Origin: Chloroflexota bacterium
Lineage (GTDB): Bacteria; Chloroflexota; Anaerolineae; Aggregatilineales; J027
Direction: 5' to 3'
NCBI GenBank assembly: GCA_016234595.1
Contig: JACRBG010000007.1
Coordinates: 50,353-114,352 of the forward strand
Length of the DNA: 64,000 nt
Below are positions 24,911-33,235 of this stretch, in pieces. Under the pieces are notes generated by a model. It was not told the origin of the DNA. It saw nothing but the letters and a program-made list of their open reading frames with translations, and searched no databases. Numbering within the stretch: position 1 is the first letter of the stretch; each line of letters starts with the position of its first letter. Position numbers and translations under genes: made by a program.

Positions 24911-26584
24911 ATGAAACGGGTACAAAAAGTTCTGGCGATAGTGGGGTTCATGGCAGTTGTGATACTTGCTATATGGAGCACCCAACCCTTTGCGGAAACA
25001 AAGGCTCAGTCCGACGCTAACAATAGCCCGATTGAAGTTTGGATTGACCCAGCCGTGCCAATTGAATTTCCGATTATGCTGGCTCCGCTGTTTAGTTCGG
25101 GTAAATATTTGTGGGCCAATACGCCTGACAATGCCCGCTTGGAAGTTTCAATTAATGCCGAGGGCGGCGCGATTAGCAGTGATTGGGTCTATGTACCCGT
25201 AGTGCCGTTCGCCAGCACTGCCGAAACGATTACTTATGCTGACATTGAGCATTTTTGGACGACAGGCGATGCCGCGCCACTGGCCTATATTTCCTCAGAT
25301 CGAGTAACTGCGCCGCGCTTGGTTGTGACAGGGGCCGTTTATGATGCGCTGCGGACAGCGTGGGGTGAACCTAATTCGGCAGCGACGATTGAACTGGTCA
25401 CTGGGGATACCCCTGAAATCTCTGGTAAATTATGGGAAGAGCGGCCCAATGCGTGGTCAATTGTGCCTTTCCATTTACTTTCGCCCGACCTAAAAGTGCT
25501 AAAACTGGATGGGGTCAATATCTTTGCTGACGACTTCCAATTAACCAGCTATCCTCTTAAAGTGCGAGTAGCCCTAACGGGGCACGAGGCCGCCGTTGGG
25601 CAGGCAATTGATGATTTGATGGCGGCGCAAACGTGGCAACCCACCAACCGCGACATCACTAAGATGACCCGGATTGTCTTGACGGGTGTAACAGCGATGT
25701 CCCGTGCCACCGCATATAAGATGGAGACACTAGGCGTTACCAAACCGGGTGAACTGATTTTGCCGTTTGTACAAGACGCCAACATTCTCCATACCAGCAA
25801 TGAAGTGGCCTTCTCGGAAAACTGTCCCACGCCTGACCCCTATATTGACAGCACGGTTTTCTGTGCGGCAGATAAATATATGGAATTGCTGACCTACATC
25901 GGTTTAGATGTGGTCGAGTTGACGGGTAACCATGTTAATGATTATGGGGTAGGGGCGTTGCGCCATAGCCTCGATTTGTATGACGCCAATGGTATTGCTC
26001 ATTTTGGCGGCGGACGTAACTTTGAAGACGCCCGCCTGCCCTATCTGGTTGAAAACAATGGCAACACGATTGCTTTTATCGGCTGTAATGTGCCGGGGCC
26101 GTTTAAATCATGGGCGACTACCGAAGACCCCGGTTCCTCGCAGTGCGACGAAGCCTATCTCGCTGAAGAACTGCCGAAATTGGCGGCTGAAAACGACATT
26201 GTGATTATGTCGGTTCAGCAATGGGAGTTTTATCGCTATGAGGCTGGTTTAGAGCAAATTGGGCAGTTTACCAATTTCGCTAATTTGGGGGCGGATGTGG
26301 TGATTGGCACACAGGCCCATCAACCGCAAGGTTTTACATTTGTGACGCGCCCCGGTCAACCACCCTCGTTTTTGCATCATGGCTTGGGCAATCTGTTTTT
26401 TGACCAAATGCAGTCCATCGGCACGCGCCAGATGTTCATGGATAAATTGATTATCTATGATGGGCGGTTGATTAGTGTAGATTTGTTCACGGGGATGCTG
26501 GAGGATTACTGCTGCCCACGCCCGATGACTGCGGATGAGCGAGTTGATTTCCTGACTACCATCTTCGCGGCCAGTGGGTGGTAA
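24911..26584 (+). CDS. CapA/PgsA-like metallophosphoesterase, exported
   Basis: 557 residues. A hydrophobic N-terminal segment (about residues 8-25, VLAIVGFMAVVILAIW) acts as signal peptide or anchor. Residues ~30-260 form a domain I cannot name, resembling a periplasmic-binding or accessory domain. The C-terminal ~270 residues match the CapA metallophosphoesterase family: LTGNHVNDYG near residue 340, IGCNVPG, GTQAHQPQ near residue 475 and LHHGLGNLFFDQ near residue 500. Homologues take part in poly-gamma-glutamate or other capsule export, but no CapB/CapC-like ligase genes lie here, so a different envelope role is possible. It is 21 bp downstream of the PhnP-like gene and may be in one transcript with it. 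Confidence 0.85.
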   Translation: MKRVQKVLAIVGFMAVVILAIWSTQPFAETKAQSDANNSPIEVWIDPAVPIEFPIMLAPLFSSGKYLWANTPDNARLEVSINAEGGAISSDWVYVPVVPFASTAETITYADIEHFWTTGDAAPLAYISSDRVTAPRLVVTGAVYDALRTAWGEPNSAATIELVTGDTPEISGKLWEERPNAWSIVPFHLLSPDLKVLKLDGVNIFADDFQLTSYPLKVRVALTGHEAAVGQAIDDLMAAQTWQPTNRDITKMTRIVLTGVTAMSRATAYKMETLGVTKPGELILPFVQDANILHTSNEVAFSENCPTPDPYIDSTVFCAADKYMELLTYIGLDVVELTGNHVNDYGVGALRHSLDLYDANGIAHFGGGRNFEDARLPYLVENNGNTIAFIGCNVPGPFKSWATTEDPGSSQCDEAYLAEELPKLAAENDIVIMSVQQWEFYRYEAGLEQIGQFTNFANLGADVVIGTQAHQPQGFTFVTRPGQPPSFLHHGLGNLFFDQMQSIGTRQMFMDKLIIYDGRLISVDLFTGMLEDYCCPRPMTADERVDFLTTIFAASGW

Positions 26585-26647
26585 TCCAGTCTCTTGAAAT
26601 TATCAGAACACAGGTTCTATAATTATGAATTATATGCGCCGAAGTTG

Positions 26648-26671
26648 AATCCGTTACCACGGTAACGGATT
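26648..26671. repeat. 24-bp near-perfect palindrome
   Basis: AATCCGTTAC and GTAACGGATT flank a CACG centre: a 10-bp stem with a 4-nt loop. There is no T-run, so it is not a standard terminator. It sits in the 180-bp spacer between two convergent genes, which also holds a separate strong terminator at 26735-26761. It could be an operator-like site or an mRNA 3'-end hairpin. Confidence 0.6.
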
Positions 26672-26730
26672 TACACGCAGGATTCATATAAGCTAAAGCT
26701 ATAGAATATACGTTCTGCAGAAAAGACAAT

Positions 26731-26762
26731 TAAAAAGCCCTTCTCACACGAGAGGGGCTTTG
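26731..26762 (-). terminator. Rho-independent terminator after the sulfoquinovose synthase gene
   Basis: AAGCCCTTCTC and GAGAGGGGCTT form an 11-bp stem (one G-U) with an ACAC loop. Read on the minus strand the stem is followed by TTTTTAATT, a good terminator for the gene ending at 26766; it may also stop the plus-strand transcript. Confidence 0.85.
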
Positions 26763-26765
26763 TTG

Positions 26766-28019
<1,254 letters not shown>

Positions 28020-28101
28020 TTACGCAGGAACTATATATCCCAATTGAGTAAAAACACAGGGGAAAAAGACAAGTTGCGGTAAGGTGAAGTTTTTTTAACG
28101 C

Positions 28102-29709
28102 CTATTCCATTAAATCGCTCCACGTCGAGGCTGATTTCTTGGGTTGTTGGGCTTCTTCTTGTTGGGTTGCTAATCGAGCTGCAAAGCGTGTTTCGCTGGG
28201 CAAGGGGGCAAGGCGACGAATGGTAGCCCGGGCGGTTTCTTGATGCTGCTCTGAAATGATCGAATGGGCTTCTTCGTGCATAGGGATCAAAATGCTGATT
28301 TTAGTGCCCTTGCCTTTAGTGCTTTCAATATGCAGGGCGGCGTCAATCAATTCGGCTCGTTCGCGCATATTGACCATGCCGAGGCTACCCCGTTGATAGT
28401 AGTTGGCATTGACAACGGCCTCGACATCAAACCCAGCCCCGTCATCCTCAATTTCGATGATGATATATTCTTGGCCGCGTTGGTAGAGGCGAATCCAAAT
28501 ATTTTTGGCCTTGGCATGTTTGAGGGCGTTATTGGCCGCTTCTTCGACTACATAAAATAATACCCCTTGTACATTGGTTTCTAACCATGTTTCTAGGTCG
28601 CTGTCAGCTTCGACCGTAAATTGGGTGGGGTGTTGTTCCTCTAGTTTTTTCGCTAATTCTTGAAGAGCCGCGACCAATCCCTGTGTTTCTAAGACCAGTG
28701 GCCGCAGGGTAAAGAGCATATGGCGGATTTCTTTGGTGGTCTTGGTTGCCATATCGCCCACTTTTTGCAGTTCATCAAAAACGGCTGGGAACTGCTTATT
28801 TTTGAGCATTTTTTGGATGAGATCAACACGGGTCGCAATCATGGCAACCGTTTGGGTCGGGCCGTCATGTAAGTCACGGGCCAATTTTTTACGGGCATCT
28901 TCTTCAATCGAGACGATGCGTTCTTTTTCATCGAGCAGGTTTTGATAGAGGACGGCATTTTGCAGGGCAATAGTGGCTTGGGTGGCTATGGCTGTTAACA
29001 GGGCAATTGAGCCAGCCGAAAAAACGTTGGCTTGTTCACTACCAAAAACCATGACCCCAAAATTTTCAAACCCAGCCCGCAAAGGTACAGCCATAACGGA
29101 ATTTGTCCCCTGAAACGCTACAAAAAAACGCAGTTCGGGGTCTTGGGTTGCGTTTTTGCCAATGACAGGCTCGGCTTTTTTCAACGCCTCACCTAAGATA
29201 CCGTCCCGTCCCTGAATCCGAACTTTTTCATCCACACGGGTCAAACGTCGTGCGGCGGCGACATGCATTAAATTGTCATCTTTGCGGAAGAGGAGAATAG
29301 TGCTAATCAAACGGGCGTTGTCGGATGCACCAAGTTCCCGCAAACCAAGAGCGCCAATTTCGAGAGCAGCCTCTAACACACGGTGGTAATCGAGCGTGGA
29401 ACTGAGCGTGGTGGAAAGTTCATAAATGGCTTTGGCGCGCTGTTGGGCATTTTTCAGTCGGTGGGTTTCGACTTCTAGCTGTTGAGCCGCTTGCACCGAC
29501 AACCGGGATTTTTGGGCACCCCAGAATAGTCCACCGAGACTGAGGATAATGCCTAGTCCCGCGATGGCGGCGATTAGGCCATTCCCATTACTTAATCCAA
29601 GCATCAATAAGATGCCAAAACCTACCCCTGTCACAATCCAAAGGGGACGATTTGGGTCCTTTTTGGCGAGAGAGGCCAAGTTAGACGAGGGGGAATTTTT
29701 ATCTGTCAT
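28102..29709 (-). CDS. Membrane-anchored GAF histidine kinase, NarL/DegS type (HisKA_3)
   Basis: 535 residues. Two adjacent hydrophobic segments (about residues 25-65) make a hairpin anchor, then comes a coiled coil (QQLEVETHRLKNAQQRAKAI), a GAF domain (about 100-265), the HisKA_3 dimerisation/phospho-acceptor segment RDLHDGPTQT near residue 280, and a HATPase (EEAANNALKHA, EDDGAGFD, GSLGMVNMRERA). Kinases of this class normally signal to LuxR/NarL-type regulators; none is adjacent, so this is an orphan. The C-terminal ~60 residues are low-complexity and not part of the kinase fold. Confidence 0.92.
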   Translation of the reverse strand: MTDKNSPSSNLASLAKKDPNRPLWIVTGVGFGILLMLGLSNGNGLIAAIAGLGIILSLGGLFWGAQKSRLSVQAAQQLEVETHRLKNAQQRAKAIYELSTTLSSTLDYHRVLEAALEIGALGLRELGASDNARLISTILLFRKDDNLMHVAAARRLTRVDEKVRIQGRDGILGEALKKAEPVIGKNATQDPELRFFVAFQGTNSVMAVPLRAGFENFGVMVFGSEQANVFSAGSIALLTAIATQATIALQNAVLYQNLLDEKERIVSIEEDARKKLARDLHDGPTQTVAMIATRVDLIQKMLKNKQFPAVFDELQKVGDMATKTTKEIRHMLFTLRPLVLETQGLVAALQELAKKLEEQHPTQFTVEADSDLETWLETNVQGVLFYVVEEAANNALKHAKAKNIWIRLYQRGQEYIIIEIEDDGAGFDVEAVVNANYYQRGSLGMVNMRERAELIDAALHIESTKGKGTKISILIPMHEEAHSIISEQHQETARATIRRLAPLPSETRFAARLATQQEEAQQPKKSASTWSDLME

Positions 29710-29712
29710 GCT

Positions 29713-29834
29713 GCTTAAACTATTATGGCCTTTATTGACTCCACACGATCACCGTCATTAAGCATAACCCGATAATGTAGCAGACCACAAGTGCCGTTAC
29801 CGTTTCAATTCGGTTTTCACGAATTTTTGGGGCT
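29713..29834 (-). other. Short spacer with a possible small membrane ORF
   Basis: Between the kinase start and the ornithine-cyclodeaminase stop, an open frame ending at 29732 encodes a hydrophobic stretch (TVTALVVCYIIGLCLMTVIVW), a plausible membrane span, at the end of about 40 residues that overlap the end of the upstream gene. There is no ribosome site and only a TTG start, so I do not call it a gene. Confidence 0.25.
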
Positions 29835-30827
29835 TTAATGTCGTGTTGAGCCAAATTCGACGGCTGTGCCCATCTTGTGCTGGATGGCTTGTTGATAGAT
29901 GTAATGGGCGGAGACAAGGTCTTCGACAGCCAGCCCTAGTGATTTAAACAGGGTAATTTCCGTAGGGCTTTGGCGACCTTTGATTTGTCCTAACATAATT
30001 TCACCCAGCTCCCCCCGAATATGGGAATTATCAATGACCCCCTCTTGTTTGGGGATTAGAAAATCCCCTGCTTCATTCAACACGGATTCACGCCGATCTG
30101 CAAATAGGCTTGCTTTAAGCATCGTAGCAGTATCTACTTCCCGAGCTTGCGCGGTAGAGGCCCCTACGACATTTAAGTGTGCCCCAGCGGACAGCCACTC
30201 TCCTTTTAAAATGGGTTGGGTTGATGAAGTGGTCGTGCAGATAATATCCGCCCCTGTCACGGCTTGTTGGGCGGTTTCTGTTAATTCGACGGTGACACCA
30301 AAACGTGTCTGGACATGGGTCGCAAACTTTGCTCGATTATCAGCGTGACGGCTCCAAACTCGCACTCGTTTAATCGGGCGGGCCACCAACATGGCTTCCA
30401 AATGGCTAACGGCCTGCGCTCCAGTGCCCAAAATTGCCAAGTCGTTGGCATCTTCACGGGCCAACAGGCGGGTGGCAACCCCACTGACAGCAGCAGTGCG
30501 AATCGTGGTGATTTCACCAGCATCAATCAAGGCTAGTGGTTGCCCATGGGTGGTTTCAAAAAGCATGACCGCCCCCATGTGCGATTCATATTCGGTCGCC
30601 ATGTTGTCCGGCATCACGCTAATGACCTTAATCCCCATGACTTCTGGTGCAATGGCTGGCATAGCCGCCAACAATCCCCGTCTATCGGGTAGCCATGTGA
30701 AGGTTCGCAGGGGATTTTGCATCTCGCCACGCCCCAATGCCCGTAGAGCCGAGGCCATTTCGTCCATGCATGCTGCCATTGGTAAAAGCTGACGGACTTG
30801 GGCTGCATTGATAACCAATAGTTCCAT
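29835..30827 (-). CDS. Ornithine cyclodeaminase / mu-crystallin family protein
   Basis: 330 residues, NAD(P)-dependent family whose members act as ornithine or alanine dehydrogenases, ketimine reductases or lysine cyclodeaminases. The Rossmann motif LAILGTGAQAVSHLEAM lies near residue 130, the substrate region VMLFETTHGQPLALIDAGEITTIRTAA-type segment near residues 85-115 (I quote only parts), and GASTAQAREVD near residue 225. The ATG at 30827 has GAGG 5-6 nt upstream. The exact substrate cannot be assigned from sequence. It is the last chromosomal gene before the tRNA-Val island. Confidence 0.88.
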   Translation of the reverse strand: MELLVINAAQVRQLLPMAACMDEMASALRALGRGEMQNPLRTFTWLPDRRGLLAAMPAIAPEVMGIKVISVMPDNMATEYESHMGAVMLFETTHGQPLALIDAGEITTIRTAAVSGVATRLLAREDANDLAILGTGAQAVSHLEAMLVARPIKRVRVWSRHADNRAKFATHVQTRFGVTVELTETAQQAVTGADIICTTTSSTQPILKGEWLSAGAHLNVVGASTAQAREVDTATMLKASLFADRRESVLNEAGDFLIPKQEGVIDNSHIRGELGEIMLGQIKGRQSPTEITLFKSLGLAVEDLVSAHYIYQQAIQHKMGTAVEFGSTRH

Positions 30828-30875
30828 GTGATCCTCGCCTATAAATCAGATAAAAGATATTTTGGACATAAAACA

Positions 30876-30910
30876 AACAAGCCAACCTATATTATTCAGG
30901 TTGACTTGTT
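30876..30910 (-). terminator. Probable original terminator of tRNA-Val, now separated from it
   Basis: Read on the minus strand, a 13-bp stem (one G-U) is followed by TTGTTTTATG. It begins 5 nt past the CCA end of the truncated tRNA-Val copy. The intact tRNA-Val at 42622 lacks such a hairpin directly downstream. This fits displacement of the terminator by the inserted island. Confidence 0.65.
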
Positions 30911-30915
30911 GACAT

Positions 30916-30961
30916 TGGTGGGTGCCGAGGGACTCGAACCCACGACCTCACGGATGTGAAC
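30916..30961 (-). repeat. Attachment-site copy: 3' part of tRNA-Val
   Basis: 46 bp identical to 42622-42667. On the minus strand it covers the tRNA from the anticodon loop, through variable loop, T-arm and acceptor strand, to CCA. The 5' half is missing. Identity stops in the anticodon stem. This is the signature of an att duplicate made by a tyrosine recombinase at a tRNA gene. Confidence 0.92.
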
Positions 30962-30986
30962 TAGACAAGCCAACCCAAAAAGTATG

Positions 30987-31334
30987 TTAAACCACATCGT
31001 CAATCCGGATGATGTTCTTGCGTGACGACGGCTTTGATTGGTAGGTCGTGCGCCGCACCGCATCCTGCACTCGATCACGGTTGGTATGGAGATAGTGCGC
31101 CTCAAAAACAGGAATACTATCCCCTAAAGCGGCAGCAGCGGTCGGCACATCAACGTTCTGTTGAACAAGGTTGGTGGCTCACGAGTGCCGCAGATGGTGT
31201 GAATGAATTGTGCGCTCAATGCCGGCACGAATCGCAGCTCGCTCTATCATATCAGAGACGGCACGTGGTGTGAGGGGTGCATATGGCTTCCGTGTCGCCG
31301 AGAACACATAAACAACACCCAACGAATAAAGGCA
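30987..31334 (-). pseudogene. Tyrosine recombinase (integrase) C-terminal remnant
   Basis: Reading the minus strand gives YVFSATRKPYAPLTPRAV, then HHLRHS, a TGA stop (31181-31179), then ATNLVQQNVDV, LGDS and FEAHYLHTNRDRV ending at TAA 30987. HLRHSxAT and the later Tyr are the conserved catalytic-domain motifs of phage-type integrases. The TGA stands where Trp (TGG) is usual, so one substitution explains it. The frame closes at 31337 and the N-terminal half is not recognisable, so the gene is truncated as well as interrupted. Its 3' end lies 26 nt from the att repeat, the usual place for an integrase. Confidence 0.85.
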
Positions 31335-31452
31335 TTAGAAGCGGCGGCGCGGCCCTCTACCGCGAATGGTTTGTCGAGTTTCGCTTTCCGGGCTATGAAT
31401 GCGTTGCGTTTGTGCCGCCCGAATGGGGGATATTCCGGCGGGGTGGGAGGTA

Positions 31453-31480
31453 GTGTATGGTTTTCTGTCTTTGTCCGTGC
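31453..31480 (+). repeat. Left terminal inverted repeat of the IS element
   Basis: Matches the complement of 32894-32921 at 26 of 28 positions; the two mismatches are adjacent (31459-31460). Confidence 0.85.
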
Positions 31481-31612
31481 CGCAGCGGGGAATCGCGGTC
31501 GAAGGATCGGTCAGAAAGTATCCCAATCAAGTAGAAGGGTCTGGGGGATAGTTTTTTGGAGAGGAGTGGATCGAAAAAGTGGAAAAAAAGAGGTCAAGCG
31601 GCAACCTGAAGC

Positions 31613-31638
31613 ACTGAAGCGTGCGACGACGCTTCAGT
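31613..31638. repeat. Perfect 10-bp inverted repeat inside the IS element
   Basis: ACTGAAGCGT and ACGCTTCAGT flank a 6-nt loop, 35 nt past the transposase stop. No T-run follows on either strand. It may be a structural hairpin that shields the element or a decayed terminator. Confidence 0.6.
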
Positions 31639-31672
31639 CACGACCTATTTAGGATCCGCCGCCCTGTCGTTC

Positions 31673-32784
31673 TCAAGGCGTATCGCCCGACTGCATCCAG
31701 AGGCGGTGACGGTGAAAGGCAATGCTGATGGCTTCTTGCAGCAGGACTTGGAGATAATTGTGCAGGTCGAGTTGATCGGAAGGTAACTCCTTGAGCGGCA
31801 GCACTTTGGGGAAAGGCTTGCCATCAAGCATGATCTGCAAACCTCGCTGTTGGGCATCCAGCTGAACCAACACCGCTTGTTGGGTTTTGAGCCAGGCATT
31901 GGGGTTCACGACCTCGGGTAGGCGCGGCAGGGTGGGCAGTTGGGGAAAAGCTTCATCGGGGGTACGCCCTTGGCAGGCACGTCCCATATGTAACCGCTGG
32001 GCATTGTGGTACTGCAGAAAAACCTCGAGTGCTTCATAACAATCGGCCAGCGTATCCAAGGAAAAACGATCCAACCATTCCTGCTTAAAAGTCCGTACAC
32101 ACCGTTCCACATAGGGTTTTTTATCGGGGCGACGCGGCGGGCAAATGACGGGTTCAACCCCCACCATTTGCAAGAAACGTACCCGCGGGGCCGGGAAACC
32201 ATTGCGTACCAACAGGCGATAGACCGCCTGTAAAGCAGTCTCGGCCCGATAGCCTTCACAGCCCTCTAGATGCACCACCCGCGAGGTGCCCCGACCCACC
32301 ACCAAAAAGAACTCAAAATGTCCGTCCTGCAACCGAATTTCACAGAAATCCATCTCCCATTCTTCATTGGTTCACATGGGGGGAGCGGGTTGTACTCGAC
32401 TTTGTGTGAGTTCTGAATGTAGCCCTGTTCGCGTAGAATTCGGCTGATGGTGCGGCTGGAAGTGGGGATGAAGTGGTCAGCAGGGTTGAGTTTGGCCTCC
32501 TGACGCAAATAGTGGCCGATCAGCTTGGCTCCGTCTGGGCGATGATAGCTTTCGCTGAGCGTTTCACGCAATTCACAGATCACATCCTTGACCACCTCGC
32601 TGGTTCGGCGCGGGCGGGTTTGGGGTGCGCGGGAGTGGCTCAAATACATTCTAAAGTCGCCTATTTTCGCTGATTGAAAGCGTTTCACCCATTTGCATGC
32701 CCAGCGTTCACTCCGTCCCACTGCCGCCGCTAATTACGCGACTGTCCAATGCGTTTGCCCCTGCATGAGTTGGTGCAAGCTCAT
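31673..32784 (-). pseudogene. IS481-type DDE transposase, broken by a stop codon and a frameshift
   Basis: From the ATG at 32784 the frame reads MSLHQLMQGQTHWTVA, then TAA (32736-32734), then continues LAAAVGRSERWACKWVKRF (helix-turn-helix) and a linker to about 32365. There one base appears missing: the catalytic domain continues one frame over with EEWEMDFCEIRLQDG (first catalytic Asp), VGRGTSRVVHL, a DKKPYVERCVRTFKQEW segment (Glu) and a C-terminal region to 31673. A rejoined protein would be about 370 residues. No slippery heptamer is seen at the junction, so programmed frameshifting is unlikely. Confidence 0.85.
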
Positions 32785-32893
32785 CCGGTCGGTCGTAAAT
32801 CCTCTGGCTTTCGGTATCCATCCTTCTTGCCTCAAAACTCGCCTTTGTTTTTTCTCAGGATACCAGAACTCGGCACGATGTTAACGTCGTTTT

Positions 32894-32921
32894 GCACGGA
32901 CAAAGACAGAAAATAATACAC
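32894..32921 (-). repeat. Right terminal inverted repeat of the IS element
   Basis: Inverted copy of 31453-31480 (26 of 28 matches). Confidence 0.85.
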
Positions 32922-33235
32922 GCTTTTGGGTCTCACAGCTCTGAAACGCTACGCTTAGTTGTCGTCCTCGATATTTACGTTGGGCTACAAAACTCAGCGT
33001 CGTAGGGGGCGTTCCTCAAAAGACGTAAGCGATTTCTACCGTCTTTCCGCAGATCCCTGAACTATGCATCTTTAAACCCATAAAATTAATGAGTGCCACG
33101 AAAAAATTATGGCAATCGTCACTACTATAGATGCTAGACAGTTGGTACATGTCAGTAAGTTTTAAGACTATAATTCAAGAACCACTATGTTTTTCAGCAT
33201 GTGCCTAAAGCTCGGCTTGGTAAGGATAGGGCTAT
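32922..33235. other. Non-coding stretch upstream of the giant kinase
   Basis: 314 bases between the IS end and the kinase start. The first ~150 bases give short minus-strand reading frames interrupted by stops, possibly debris of another gene, but I cannot name it. A TATAAT at 33169-33174 is a candidate -10 for the kinase; the best upstream hexamers are poorly spaced. Confidence 0.4.

Larger units (their letters stand above)
31453..32921 (-). mobile_element. IS481-like insertion sequence, inactivated
   Basis: 1469 bp bounded by inverted repeats of 28 bp with 26 matches (31453-31480 and 32894-32921; shared core TTTTCTGTCTTTGTCCGTGC). It contains one broken DDE transposase gene on the minus strand. 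No target-site duplication is evident in the flanks, suggesting later rearrangement or decay. It lies between the integrase remnant and the giant kinase gene. Confidence 0.82.

Noticed and set aside
31179..31181. TGA as recoded tryptophan (alternative genetic code)
   Set aside because: TGA ends several intact genes in the window (for example 15883-15885 and 20151-20153), so the integrase TGA is a real stop.
31203..31652. Plus-strand open frame of 149 codons across the integrase remnant and IS left end
   Set aside because: It runs antisense to the integrase motifs and straight through the IS inverted repeat; no family features.
32340..32380. Programmed -1 frameshift in the transposase
   Set aside because: No A-rich or other slippery heptamer is seen at the junction, and an additional stop codon near the start shows the gene is decayed.
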